NCBI GenBank assembly: GCA_965203375.1
Contig: OZ241886.1
Coordinates: forward strand, 3,038,001 to 3,102,000
Length of the DNA: 64,000 nt
Source of the DNA: CATQHS01 sp965203375
GTDB lineage: Bacteria; Actinomycetota; Acidimicrobiia; Acidimicrobiales; Aldehydirespiratoraceae
Direction of reading: 5' to 3'
Below, in pieces: positions 7,653 to 16,070 of this stretch; positions within the stretch are counted from its first letter, which is position 1, and every line of letters starts with the position of its first letter. Made by a program: the position numbers and the translations under genes. The notes beneath the pieces are model-generated. The model ran no database searches, was not told the DNA's origin, and worked only from the letters and a program-made list of their open reading frames with translations.

Positions 7653-8270
7653 CTAATCAGTAGACGACCGGCGACGAATCTCTCGGCGCACGGCTTGGAC
7701 GACCTGCGGGCGAGTGCGGGCTTCGTTCAGCCAATTCCGCAGTTTGCGATCATCCGCGTCGAGAAACCGATGGAACTCCGGCTCGGCGGTGTCGCCCAAA
7801 TCGGTTATCCATTCCTCGTGGAGGTCGACTTCAGCCAGGATCGGGGCCGAATGCTCGGCCAGCTCAGCCAAGTCTATTATCACTCTACTCAGGTGGTGAA
7901 CCATACGCTGCTGCAGCAGATGCACGCCGATATCGGTCATCGCTGTAACCCGATTTCCTCCCAGAAGGCTATCTGTCGATGGGCTAAATAGTTCACGGAT
8001 GCAAGCCGCCGGGAATGAGAGTCCGTGGATCGGTGCCGCTGGCAGAGGCATCCAGTCGTAGTGTCCTTGCCAACTGGCTTGGTGATCCCTAACAGGAGCC
8101 ACGGTCTGAGTGTTGTGAAGATCCGAGCCTCGGCGCATCGAGCACGCGTGGGCAACCACACACACGGGACCATCCTCGGTCATAATGATGTCGCCTTGCA
8201 TAAGCATTCGATGCGATGGAACATCAAGCCACAGGTCTCTAGGATCATCGGGAGCATTGAGTTCGGTCAA
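7653..8270 (-). CDS. Unknown protein, third gene of the TIGR04255/Xre cassette
   Basis: I do not recognise this 205-residue soluble protein. It contains DIIMTEDGPVCVVAHACSMR near residues 27-46, suggestive of a beta-barrel or nucleic-acid-binding entry strand with a His/Cys pair. A Leu-rich helical region (HLLQQRMVHHLSRVIIDL) and a strongly basic C-terminus (RREIRRRSS) follow. No signal peptide or membrane segment is visible. It starts 9 bp after the stop of the Xre-like gene and is surely co-transcribed with it. Composition is less GC-rich than the core genes, suggesting transfer. It could be the effector of the three-gene module, but nothing proves that. Confidence 0.65.
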   Translation of the reverse strand: MTELNAPDDPRDLWLDVPSHRMLMQGDIIMTEDGPVCVVAHACSMRRGSDLHNTQTVAPVRDHQASWQGHYDWMPLPAAPIHGLSFPAACIRELFSPSTDSLLGGNRVTAMTDIGVHLLQQRMVHHLSRVIIDLAELAEHSAPILAEVDLHEEWITDLGDTAEPEFHRFLDADDRKLRNWLNEARTRPQVVQAVRREIRRRSSTD

Positions 8271-8279
8271 CTCGCTCCT

Positions 8280-8927
8280 TCACTCTCGTCGTATAAGGAC
8301 CCGTTCGCCGTCGGGGCGATCAAGTATCTTCCAATCAGAACGGGTGACGGTGCGCCAGTCGGGATTCCACTGATCAAGCATATCGTTTATGTCAAGGTGC
8401 CCTTGGGCGTGTTCAAGCAGGTCATCGGCGCGTCCTTCAACATACAGGTCGGCAGCCCTTACAGTGTATTGCTCTAAAAGGCGCATATGAAGCCATCCAG
8501 CCGGTTCGACGATAGGTCCAATCTCTTCGAGCAGGTCTAGAAAAGCCGCCAACCGGGCCAGGGCACGTCGATGGTCAGAGGAGATTGATTCACCCGCTCG
8601 CCACTTGCGGACGGCTGAAACTGACACTCCGCAAAGTCGCGCGATTTCGGACCACCCCAGTCCGCGATTGGTGGCAAGCTCTTCCAACAAAGTCTCAGCG
8701 TTCGAGCGACTCTTCAAAACAGTTCTGTTGTCCAAGTCAAGCGATCTAACCTCACGCCGACCATCTTCCACATCTTCCACGAGGATGCGCACTCGTCCAG
8801 TGAGCCCTCCGTAAGCATCATTCAGTTCCCCGATGACAACTGTATCTTGAGCTGTAAGATCGTTTTGATAGGCACCAAAATCTACCTGACTAGATTTGGT
8901 GGGTGTCTTATTTTGTATTGTTGTCAT
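8280..8927 (-). CDS. Xre-type helix-turn-helix protein, antitoxin-like
   Basis: From the ATG at 8927 (preceded by AGGGGAAG) the protein has 215 residues. A helix-turn-helix covers about residues 82-112 (GWSEIARLCGVSVSAVRKWR). The following part (EPAGWLHMRLLEQYTVRAADL, then VEGRADDLLEHAQGHLD) resembles in pattern the toxin-binding half of Xre/MbcA/ParS antitoxins, which often reads PxxWL...P...GR...LL. It overlaps the end of the TIGR04255 gene by 20 bp and precedes the unknown 205-residue gene by 9 bp. A role as DNA-binding regulator of the cassette is likely. The antitoxin reading is inference from pattern only. Confidence 0.75.
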   Translation of the reverse strand: MTTIQNKTPTKSSQVDFGAYQNDLTAQDTVVIGELNDAYGGLTGRVRILVEDVEDGRREVRSLDLDNRTVLKSRSNAETLLEELATNRGLGWSEIARLCGVSVSAVRKWRAGESISSDHRRALARLAAFLDLLEEIGPIVEPAGWLHMRLLEQYTVRAADLYVEGRADDLLEHAQGHLDINDMLDQWNPDWRTVTRSDWKILDRPDGERVLIRRE

Positions 8928-9714
8928 GTCTTCCCCTAAAAAGATTCCGTGACCTATCGGTGATAGCATTTTGAAACGCTATTCCTATCGGATCGTGCAA
9001 CTCATCAAGAACCCGAATAAGGGTATCAGGAGTAAAGTCAAGCATCTCATCAGCAGGAGTATCGCGGAATGAATCAGTATCAATTACGAAGAAGGGGCCA
9101 TCTACGGCCGGGCGTCTGCGTTTGAGTGGTTCGTCAGATACCACTCCACGACCTGTGAGAGCGGCATAACGAACTTCCAAGCCGTTTGAGCCTTTTTTGA
9201 GATGGATCACTGTCAGGGATGATTCTGGCATATATCCGGGAACTGGTTGGAGATATCCAAGCACTTCGTCACTTATCCACCCTTTCCACCTTAACGCATC
9301 TTCGGCGTCGTCCTTAACGCGTATTTCATCAATATATCTAAGTCCAATTCGCTCTATCCCGACGATCTTCGCTGAGTTACCAACTACCTCTATAGCTCCA
9401 ATAATATCGGACTTGAATGAGCCCCATTCCTTGTAATCCGTATTCTCTACAACCAGTGATCTCCTAGTCAAGGACACAGACATCGTGCGGGATCTATTCA
9501 AGAAACGGAACTGACGCTCCGCGCCAGGAGCATCCGTTTCGCCGGTCGGGGTAACCATGACCGGTGAAACGGGAATCGGGAACGTATCAAAGAAGGCTTC
9601 GGTCAGTGATTCGAATGAATCATCGCCGGTCAAGCTCGGAACCAGCGGAAAACGAATCTCGCACGCCACCCATGCCAGTGGGGCGTTCGCGAAAATTTCG
9701 CTCTCATAACTCAC
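8908..9714 (-). CDS. TIGR04255-family protein
   Basis: The N-terminus (FANAPLAWVACEIRFP) matches the beginning typical of TIGR04255 proteins, sporadically distributed cytoplasmic proteins of about 250 residues with unknown function. The 268-residue length fits. The open frame upstream is a GC-rich shadow of wecA and glyA. The GTG at 9714 is preferred because TACGCT lies 7 nt upstream (9722-9727), the leaderless pattern repeated elsewhere in the window. It heads a three-gene cassette with the Xre-like and unknown genes, overlapping the former by 20 bp. The AT-richer composition contrasts with wecA next door. A defence or toxin-antitoxin role is speculative. Confidence 0.75.
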   Translation of the reverse strand: MSYESEIFANAPLAWVACEIRFPLVPSLTGDDSFESLTEAFFDTFPIPVSPVMVTPTGETDAPGAERQFRFLNRSRTMSVSLTRRSLVVENTDYKEWGSFKSDIIGAIEVVGNSAKIVGIERIGLRYIDEIRVKDDAEDALRWKGWISDEVLGYLQPVPGYMPESSLTVIHLKKGSNGLEVRYAALTGRGVVSDEPLKRRRPAVDGPFFVIDTDSFRDTPADEMLDFTPDTLIRVLDELHDPIGIAFQNAITDRSRNLFRGRHDNNTK

Positions 9715-9785
9715 GATGCCAAGCGTAGCAAAACTCGCACCAGAACACGCACCTGAACAATCGCGGTTCGGCCCGGGCGGGGCGG

Positions 9786-10931
9786 TCAGCGGCGGTTGAG
9801 GCGGTTTAGCTCGGCTTCGTCGACCTCCACTTCTCCGCCGCCCAGCCGGGGGCGCAGGGCGGTGTACAGCATAAGCACCAGGGCGGCGATGCCGAAGGGG
9901 ACCACGCCGTCGCCCCGGCCGGTGTAGGTCGGGTACAGCACGAAGGCCGACAGCAGCGCCGTCCACGCCCACAGGACGAGCACGGAGCGCCTGTGCCCGT
10001 GGCCGAGGCGCACCAGCCGGTGGTGGAGGTGCCCCCGGTCGGGCACCGACAGGCCCTGGCGGCGGGCGAGCCGGCGCACGATGGCGAAGGCCGTGTCCAG
10101 CAGGGGCACGCCCAGGATCACCAGCGATATGAAGATGGGGGCGAAGAAGAAGAACGACTGCCCGCTGAACTCCCCGGTGGACCGGCCCCCCACGCTCATG
10201 GTGGAGGCGGCCAGCAGCACCCCCAGCAGCAGAGCCCCGCCGTCGCCCATGAACACCCGGGCCGGGAACAGGTTGTGGGGCAGGAAGCCCAGGCACACCC
10301 CCAGGGTGATCACCGCCCACAGCGCCCCCGGGTTGTCCGGCCCGATGACCCCGGCGTCGGCCAGCCGCATGGCGTAGGCCAGAAAGGTGGCCGAGGCGAT
10401 GGCCACTATGCCCGCGGCCAGCCCGTCGAGGCCGTCGACCAGGTTCACGGCGTTGGCCATGCCCACCACCCACAGCACCGTCACCAGCGCCGACCAGTCC
10501 GCCGACAGGATCAGCAGGTCCAGAAACGGCGCCCGGAAGACCAGGATCGACACCCCGGCGAAGAAAAGCACGGCGCCGGCCAGCGCCATCCCGGCCACCT
10601 TGGCCGGCGGGGAGATGTCGCGCCCGTCGTCGTAGAAGCCGACCGCGAAGGCGATGGCCGCCGCGGCCAGCACCCCGGCCAGCTCGGTCCGGGCCGCGAC
10701 CACCCCGGCGAAGTCGTCGATGAGCAGGGCCGCGCCGACGGCGCCCGCCACCCCGGCCAGCATGGCCGCCCCACCGGCCGCCGGGACGGGCCTGATGCGG
10801 GCGTCGGCCCGGTCTTCGGGCACGGCCACCGCCCCGTAGCGGACGGCCAGCCGGGCGGTGAGCGGCACCGCCGCGAAGCTGATCGCCGCGGCCGTCAGCC
10901 CCACCAGCAGATGGGCCGCCAGCGAGGGCAC
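9786..10931 (-). CDS. wecA: Undecaprenyl-phosphate N-acetylglucosaminyl-1-phosphate transferase family
   Basis: This 381-residue polytopic membrane enzyme belongs to the MraY/WecA superfamily (glycosyltransferase family 4). GFYDDGRD (catalytic Asp pair), NLVDGLDGLAAG, FPARVFMGDGG and HLHHRLV match the family; the HxHHRL loop favours WecA/Rfe/TagO over MraY. It would load GlcNAc-1-phosphate (or a related sugar phosphate) onto undecaprenyl or decaprenyl phosphate to start cell-wall polymer synthesis. The acidic and Asn-rich C-terminal tail is soluble. It lies 9 bp downstream of glyA on the same strand. In relatives the gene precedes atpI-atpB, but here that junction is broken. Confidence 0.9.
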   Translation of the reverse strand: MPSLAAHLLVGLTAAAISFAAVPLTARLAVRYGAVAVPEDRADARIRPVPAAGGAAMLAGVAGAVGAALLIDDFAGVVAARTELAGVLAAAAIAFAVGFYDDGRDISPPAKVAGMALAGAVLFFAGVSILVFRAPFLDLLILSADWSALVTVLWVVGMANAVNLVDGLDGLAAGIVAIASATFLAYAMRLADAGVIGPDNPGALWAVITLGVCLGFLPHNLFPARVFMGDGGALLLGVLLAASTMSVGGRSTGEFSGQSFFFFAPIFISLVILGVPLLDTAFAIVRRLARRQGLSVPDRGHLHHRLVRLGHGHRRSVLVLWAWTALLSAFVLYPTYTGRGDGVVPFGIAALVLMLYTALRPRLGGGEVEVDEAELNRLNRR

Positions 10932-10940
10932 GGCGGCGGT

Positions 10941-12188
10941 TCAGCCCAGCTCGGGGTAGGGCGGCTTGGCCTCGCACAGGGCCCGGGCCTCGGCCGCGGC
11001 CGCGGCCAGCGCCGAGGGGTCGTCGCGGCCGGCCAGGGCCCGGGCGATGAGGTCGGCGACGGCGGCCATGTCGGCCTCGTCCATCCCCTGGGTGGTCACC
11101 GCCGGGGTGCCGATCCGCACCCCCGACGTCACGAACGGCGACCGCGGGTCGTCGGGCACCGTGTTCTTGTTGAGGCTGATCCCGGCCTCGTCCAGGACGG
11201 CCTGGGCCTGCTTGCCGGTGAGGTCGGCGTCGAACGACCGGAGATCGACCAGCAGCAGATGGTTGTCGGTGCCGCCGGAGACCAGCCGGAAGCCGCGGCC
11301 GGCCAGGGCCTCGGCCAGGGCCCGGGCGTTGCCCACGATCCGGCGGGCGTAGTCGCGGAAGTCGTCGGTGGCCGCTTCGGCGAAGGCCTGGGCCTTGGCC
11401 GCCACCGCGTGGTCCAGCGGCCCGCCCTGGATCCCGGGGAAGGCCGCCTTGTCGATGGCGGCGGCCAGGTCGGACCGGCACACGATGCCGCCGCCCCGGG
11501 GGCCCCGCAGCGTCTTGTGGGTGGTGAAGGTGACCACGTCGGCGGTCGGCACCGGGTTGGGGTGGGCGCCGCCGGCTATGAGGCCGGCGATGTGGGCGGC
11601 GTCGAACATCAGCCGGGCCCCGACCTCGTCGGCGATCTCCCGCAGCGGCTCGGGATGGATCAGGCGGGGGTAGGCGGTGGCCCCGGCCACGATCAGCTTG
11701 GGCCGATGGCTTAGGGCCAGGTCGCGGAGCTGGTCGAGGTCGATGCGCTCGTCGCTGGCGGTCACGCCGTAGGAGACGAAGTTGTAGAGGGCGCCGGAGA
11801 AGTTGACCGGCGAGCCGTGGGTGAGGTGGCCCCCGTGGTCGAGGCTCATGCCCAGCACCGTGTCGCCCGGGTCGAGGAGGGCCTGGTAGGCGATCATGTT
11901 GGCGATGGCGCCGGCGTGGGGCTGCACGTTGGCGTGTTCGGCGCCGAACAGCTCGCAGGCCCGGCGCCGGGCCAGGTCCTCCACCTCGTCCACCACGGCG
12001 TTGCCGCCGTAGTAGCGGCGGCCGGGGTAGCCCTCGCTGTACTTGTTGGTGAACACCGAGCCGGTGGCGGCCATGACGGCCGGGCTGGCGAAGTTCTCCG
12101 AGGCGATGAGCTGGATGGTGGTGTTCTGGCGGCGCTCCTCCCGGCGGATCAGGTCGGATACGGCGCGGTCGGCGGCGGGCCACGGCAT
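10941..12188 (-). CDS. glyA: Serine hydroxymethyltransferase
   Basis: GlyA interconverts serine and glycine while charging tetrahydrofolate with a one-carbon unit, using PLP. The 415 residues match the bacterial enzyme. Landmarks include LIASENFAS, the TNKYSEGYPGRRYYGG signature, and VVTFTTHKTLRGPRGG with the PLP lysine in THKT. It is the middle gene of the rpiB-glyA-wecA block, which is common in high-GC Gram-positives. Start ATG at 12188 overlaps nothing; rpiB ends 32 bp upstream. Nothing unusual. Confidence 0.97.
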   Translation of the reverse strand: MPWPAADRAVSDLIRREERRQNTTIQLIASENFASPAVMAATGSVFTNKYSEGYPGRRYYGGNAVVDEVEDLARRRACELFGAEHANVQPHAGAIANMIAYQALLDPGDTVLGMSLDHGGHLTHGSPVNFSGALYNFVSYGVTASDERIDLDQLRDLALSHRPKLIVAGATAYPRLIHPEPLREIADEVGARLMFDAAHIAGLIAGGAHPNPVPTADVVTFTTHKTLRGPRGGGIVCRSDLAAAIDKAAFPGIQGGPLDHAVAAKAQAFAEAATDDFRDYARRIVGNARALAEALAGRGFRLVSGGTDNHLLLVDLRSFDADLTGKQAQAVLDEAGISLNKNTVPDDPRSPFVTSGVRIGTPAVTTQGMDEADMAAVADLIARALAGRDDPSALAAAAAEARALCEAKPPYPELG

Positions 12189-12219
12189 CAGGAATCCTCC
12201 CGGCGGTTGAGGGCGTGGT

Positions 12220-12702
12220 TCACGGCTGGCCCGCCGGTTCGTCCGGGCTGCCGGTCGCGGGGCCGGAGACGGCGAGGGCGTCGATCTTGGCCACCCGGGC
12301 GGTGTGGCGGCCCGCCTCGAAGTCGGCGTCCAGCCAGGCGTCGAGGGCCTCGCGGGCCACCTCGGGTCCCACCAGCCGCTCCCCCAGGCACAGCACGTTG
12401 GCGTCGTTGTGACGGCGGGCCAGCCGGGCCGAGGTGGTGTCGTGGGCGACGGCGGCCCGCACGCCGGCGATCTTGTTGGCGGCCATGGCGATGCCGATGC
12501 CGGTGCCGCACACGCACAGGCCCAGGTCGGCGCGGCCCGCGGCCACGGCCCGGCCCACCGCCGCCCCGTAGTCGGGGTAGTCGACCGGCTCGGTCGAGTC
12601 GGCGCCGCAGTCGACCACGTCGAGGCCGCGGCCGCGGAGATGGTCGGCCAGCGCCTGCTTCATGGAGAAGCCGGCGTGGTCGGCGCCCACCGCTATCCGC
12701 AC
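12220..12702 (-). CDS. rpiB: Ribose-5-phosphate isomerase B
   Basis: RpiB interconverts ribose 5-phosphate and ribulose 5-phosphate in the pentose phosphate pathway. The frame opens further upstream but homology begins at VRIAVGADHAGFSMK, so the GTG at 12702 is used, giving 160 residues. Key features are GADHAGF, DYPDYG, the catalytic Cys loop LCVCGTGIGIAMAANK and RHNDANVLCLGER. The C-terminal extension (SGPATGSPDEPAGQP) is low-complexity. It leads the rpiB-glyA-wecA run; the ATPase gene upstream is an insertion compared with related genomes, where tsaC is the usual neighbour. Confidence 0.93.
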   Translation of the reverse strand: MRIAVGADHAGFSMKQALADHLRGRGLDVVDCGADSTEPVDYPDYGAAVGRAVAAGRADLGLCVCGTGIGIAMAANKIAGVRAAVAHDTTSARLARRHNDANVLCLGERLVGPEVAREALDAWLDADFEAGRHTARVAKIDALAVSGPATGSPDEPAGQP

Positions 12703-12728
12703 GGCAGCCGATCCTACCCACCGGCCCG

Positions 12729-12842
12729 GCGGCTCATCCCCCGGCCGGCTCATCCCCCGGCACCTTTCAGCCCGGCCTCCGGCCCAGTCGTGCCCGGCGG
12801 CTCATCCCAGACGACTATCAGCCCGGCGGCTCAATCCCCCGG
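12729..12842. repeat. Degenerate copies of the ATPase stop region in the spacer
   Basis: The ATPase gene ends in the context GGCTCAATCCCCCGG (stop at 12831). Similar GGCTCATCCCCCGG or GGCTCATCCC strings occur at 12731, 12748 and 12799. The spacer between rpiB and the ATPase gene is therefore largely built of imperfect copies of the gene edge. Confidence 0.65.
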
Positions 12843-14012
12843 CGGTCGCTCGAAGGACTCCAGCGTCTCGGCCAGCCCGTCGAGCGGCACCGCTTCGCAG
12901 CCGCGGCGGGTCTGGCGGCCGGCGCCGCCGTGGACCAGAACCCTGGCCGTCACCTCCGGCACCAGCTCTCCCACCCGCACCAGCCCGTCGAAGTGGTCGT
13001 CGGCCACCGTCATGCCGGACTTGACCTCCACCGCCGCCACGCCGCGACCGGTCCGGTACAAGAGATCGCACTCCAGGCCCCGGCTGTCCCGGAAGAAGGA
13101 CAGGTCGGGCCGGCGGACCCGGTTGTACCCGTGCTTGAGCGCCTCGGCCACCACCATGTTCTCGAACAGCGCCCCCCGCAGGGGGTGGGTGGCCACCTGC
13201 CCGGCGTGCTCGATGCCGATGAGATAGCAGGCCAGCCCCACATCGCAGAAGTAGAGCTTGGGCGACTTGATCAGCCGCTTGCGGATGTTGGCCCTAAACG
13301 GCGGAAGCCGGAAGACGACGTAGCCCGCCTCCAGCACCGAGAGCCAGCGCCGGGCCGTGGTGTGGGAGACCCCGGCGTCCGCCCCCAGCGCCGACAGGTT
13401 GACCAGTTGCCCCACCCGCCCGGCGCACAGGCGGACGAACCGCTGGAAGGCGGTGAGGTCGCCGACCTCGCCCAGTCGGCGCACGTCGCGCTCCACGTAG
13501 GTCTCGAGGTAGTCGCCCAGGGCCTGGCGGGGATCGAGGCCCTGGTCGTGGATGCGGGGGTAGAAGCCCGAGTGGAGGATGTCGTCCACTTCATCGGACG
13601 CGCCGGTTCGGCGCCGCTCGGCCAGCGAGAAGGGCAGCAGGCGCAGTAGGGCGGTGCGGCCGGCCAGCGACTGGGCGATGCCCTCGGAGATCTGGAAGTG
13701 CCGGCTGCCGGTGAGGACGAACAGGCCGTTGCGCCGCTTCTCGTCGGCCAAGACTTGGAGGTAGGACAGCAGGTCGGGGGCCCGCTGGATCTCGTCAAGG
13801 ACGGCTCCGCCGCTGAGGCGGGACAAGAAGCCCCGGGGATCAGATAGGGCGTATTCGCGCTGGTCGGGGACCTCCAGGTTGACGTACTCCAAGTCGGGGA
13901 AGGCGGCCCGGCACAACGTCGTCTTGCCCGACTGGCGGGGCCCGGTCACGGTCACGAACGGGTACTGCCGGAACAGCGCCACCAGGTGGGGCGTTATCTC
14001 GCGCACGATCAC
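12831..14012 (-). CDS. AAA+ ATPase with DUF4143-type C-terminus (copy 1)
   Basis: The 393-residue protein has a Walker A GPRQSGKTTL about residue 24, a Walker B region GGAVLDEIQRAPDLL, and the sensor-like VLTGSRHFQ. A winged-helix segment (LGADAGVSHTTARRWLSVLEAGYVV) follows, then a nuclease-like fold (FEN...RDSRGLECDLLYRTGRGVAAVEVKSG). This is the AAA_14/DUF4143 architecture, widespread but poorly understood, sometimes toxin-antitoxin- or defence-linked. The GTG at 14012 was chosen because TAGGAT lies 7 nt upstream; a longer open frame to 14123 exists. It separates rpiB from tsaC and is a second-site insertion into the core block. A palindrome with TTCAGATTG lies at 14040-14066. Confidence 0.85.
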   Translation of the reverse strand: MIVREITPHLVALFRQYPFVTVTGPRQSGKTTLCRAAFPDLEYVNLEVPDQREYALSDPRGFLSRLSGGAVLDEIQRAPDLLSYLQVLADEKRRNGLFVLTGSRHFQISEGIAQSLAGRTALLRLLPFSLAERRRTGASDEVDDILHSGFYPRIHDQGLDPRQALGDYLETYVERDVRRLGEVGDLTAFQRFVRLCAGRVGQLVNLSALGADAGVSHTTARRWLSVLEAGYVVFRLPPFRANIRKRLIKSPKLYFCDVGLACYLIGIEHAGQVATHPLRGALFENMVVAEALKHGYNRVRRPDLSFFRDSRGLECDLLYRTGRGVAAVEVKSGMTVADDHFDGLVRVGELVPEVTARVLVHGGAGRQTRRGCEAVPLDGLAETLESFERPPGD

Positions 14013-14019
14013 GGCCCTG

Positions 14020-14066
14020 ATCCTATCCTCAGTTGTGTGCAATCTGAACTTTAGATATTCAGATTG
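14020..14066 (-). promoter_or_regulatory. Promoter and palindromic operator-like site of ATPase copy 1
   Basis: TAGGAT (14020-14025, minus) ends 7 nt before the GTG at 14012. Directly upstream a perfect inverted repeat with 9-bp arms CAATCTGAA / TTCAGATTG occupies 14040-14066, overlapping the expected -35 region. The other DUF4143 ATPase gene has a related ATTCAGATT palindrome upstream (18563-18581). A shared operator is possible. The rest of 14067-14236 holds no gene. Confidence 0.45.
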
Positions 14067-14236
14067 TGCAGGAGGCGTTGCGGCCGGGACGCGTTCGAGG
14101 CGTTTTTGGTGGGACTGGGACACTTCGGACGGCCGGAGGCGCGGGCTGGCCCGCGGTTCGGCTTACGGCGCGGGGAGTCCGACATGGGCTGCGTCATCTT
14201 CGACTGCCTCGGGGCGCAAGTTGGGCTGGGCCGCGG

Positions 14237-14890
14237 TTACGGCTCGGGGGGTTCAGCCCATATGGCCGCTATCTCGGCCTCGGCGATGGGGCCGGGGCGC
14301 AGCACGGCGGGGGCGGCGCCGGTCACGTCCACGACGGTGGAGGCGGCGCCGGGGCGGGGGCCGCCGTCGATGACCAGGCGGACCTCCGGCAGTTGCCGGG
14401 CCACTTCTCGGGCGGTGGACGGAGTTTCGAGTCCGTGGCGGTTGGCGCTGGTGGCGGCCAAAGGGCCAGCGGCAGCAGCCAGGCGGAGCAGGGCCTCGTC
14501 GTCGGGGCAGCGGACGCCGATGGTGGCGGCGTCGCCGACGCAGGCGGGCGCGGTGGGGGCCCGGGCCGCCACCAGGGTCAGCGGGCCGGGCCAGCGGCGG
14601 GCGGCCAGGCGGCGGGCCGGCGGCGACAGGCGCACCAGCGTCTCGGCTTGGGGCGCGCCGGTAACCAGCACCGCGATACGGCGCTCGGCCGGGCGCCCCT
14701 TCAATTCGAACACCCGGGCCACCGCGGCCGAGTCGGCAGCCAGCGCCACCAAGCCGTAGACGGTGTCAGTGGCCATGGCCACCGGTTCCCCCGACTCCAA
14801 CACGGCCAAGGCCGCGGCCGCCGCCTCGGCCGGGTCGCGTCCGTCGACCACCGGGGCCGCCGACCGCTCCGACGAGGGCGCCCCGGTCAC
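14237..14890 (-). CDS. tsaC: L-threonylcarbamoyladenylate synthase (Sua5/YrdC/YciO family)
   Basis: The enzyme makes threonylcarbamoyl-AMP from threonine, bicarbonate and ATP for the t6A37 tRNA modification. The 217-residue YrdC domain shows ATDTVYGLVALA, FELKGRPAERRIAVLV, WPGPLTLV and LAATSANRHG, all expected substrate- and ATP-site motifs. It has no Sua5 C-terminal domain, so it is a TsaC/YrdC-length protein. It is in the conserved prfA-prmC-tsaC order. Roughly 150 bp separate it from the prmC stop. An imperfect copy of its stop-codon region occurs at about 14145-14190. Confidence 0.92.
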   Translation of the reverse strand: MTGAPSSERSAAPVVDGRDPAEAAAAALAVLESGEPVAMATDTVYGLVALAADSAAVARVFELKGRPAERRIAVLVTGAPQAETLVRLSPPARRLAARRWPGPLTLVAARAPTAPACVGDAATIGVRCPDDEALLRLAAAAGPLAATSANRHGLETPSTAREVARQLPEVRLVIDGGPRPGAASTVVDVTGAAPAVLRPGPIAEAEIAAIWAEPPEP

Positions 14891-15037
14891 GGGAGACGCA
14901 GCCCTGGTGCGGGCAACTCAGTCACGGACGACAAGCGACGCCGACTCGGCGCGGGCAGCCCGCTGTCGGGCCAGAGCCACCGCTACGGCCCGCGGTCACG
15001 GCCAGCAAGCAACGCCAGCTCGGCGCGGGTGAACTGG

Positions 15038-15898
15038 TCACGGGCGGCGGGCGATCACGGCCCGGTCCCGGCCGGCTAGGTCCCGCTCGACCCGCACCGG
15101 CGAGAAACCGGTCTGCCGGGCACGCTCCGCCATGGGGCCGGTCTGGTGGGGAGCCATCTCCATCACCAGCGCCCCGCCGGGCCGGAGCCAGGCCGCGGCC
15201 CCGTCGATGACTCGGACCACGGCGTCGAGCCCGTCGGGCCCGGCCCGCAGGGCCAGCGGGGGCTCCCAGTCGGCCACCACCGGGGGCAGCTCGTCGCCGT
15301 CGGCCACATACGGGGGGTTGGAGACCACCACGTCCACTCGGCCCCGCAGGCCTTCGGGCAGGGCGTCGAACCAGTCGCCCCGGTGCAGCGTCACCCTGGC
15401 CGCGGCCCGGCCCGCGCCGGCCAGGTTGGCCCGGGCCACGGCCAGGGCCTCGGCCGACACGTCGCTGGCGTGGACCCGGGCCCGGGGGCACTCGACGGCC
15501 ACGGACAAAGCGATGGCCCCCGACCCGGTGCCCAGATCGACTGCGGTCGCCTCGCCCCCGTTCGACCGGGACGCGATCTCGGCGATGGCCCATCCGGCCA
15601 CGGACTCGGTCTCGGGCCGGGGGATCATGACCCGGCGGTCCACCAGCAGATCCAGCGAGCGGAAGCCCCACCGGCCCAGCACGTACTGGAGGGGCCGACC
15701 CTCGGACCGGGCCGCGGCCATGGCGTCAAGCCGGGCCATGGCCCCGACAGTGGCGGGCCGGTCGAGCACCGACGCCAGCTCGGCCGGCTCTACCCCCGCA
15801 GCCGAGCAGACGATGTGGCGGGCATTGGCGTCGGGGGTCTCCATCCCGGCCCGGGCCAGCCGATCCCGGGTCTCCCGCAGCAGGTCCCGCCACGGCAC
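15038..15898 (-). CDS. prmC: Peptide chain release factor N5-glutamine methyltransferase
   Basis: PrmC methylates the Gln of the GGQ motif in release factors using SAM. The core shows ETESVAGWAI, a motif I VDLGTGSGAIALSVA, and the catalytic VVSNPPYVADGDE. The GTG at 15898 (VPWRDLLRETRDRLARAGM, preceded by GGGAG) gives 286 residues, the usual length. The same frame continues upstream to an ATG at 16123 through 75 Gly/Ala-rich residues overlapping the end of prfA by 53 bp. That longer form cannot be excluded. It follows prfA, its substrate gene, as in most bacteria. Confidence 0.9.
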   Translation of the reverse strand: MPWRDLLRETRDRLARAGMETPDANARHIVCSAAGVEPAELASVLDRPATVGAMARLDAMAAARSEGRPLQYVLGRWGFRSLDLLVDRRVMIPRPETESVAGWAIAEIASRSNGGEATAVDLGTGSGAIALSVAVECPRARVHASDVSAEALAVARANLAGAGRAAARVTLHRGDWFDALPEGLRGRVDVVVSNPPYVADGDELPPVVADWEPPLALRAGPDGLDAVVRVIDGAAAWLRPGGALVMEMAPHQTGPMAERARQTGFSPVRVERDLAGRDRAVIARRP

Positions 15899-16070
15899 CG
15901 TATCTCCCGCCGGACCCCCCGGGCCCCCCGTCCCTCCCCCGACAAACCTGGCCGCCTCGCCGTCAGACCCGTCCCCAGACCGAGCCGCCCCCCCTCGGAC
16001 GTCGGCCACCTCCCTGCCGACACCGGCCGCCGCCTCGCCGGACCCGCCGTCAGCGCCGGCCGCGGGGGCC

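Noticed and set aside
8908..12183. A 1091-codon open frame joining TIGR04255 to sequence across wecA and glyA
   Set aside because: The upstream part is the Arg/Pro-rich shadow of wecA and glyA; TIGR04255 homology begins at 9714 with its own promoter.
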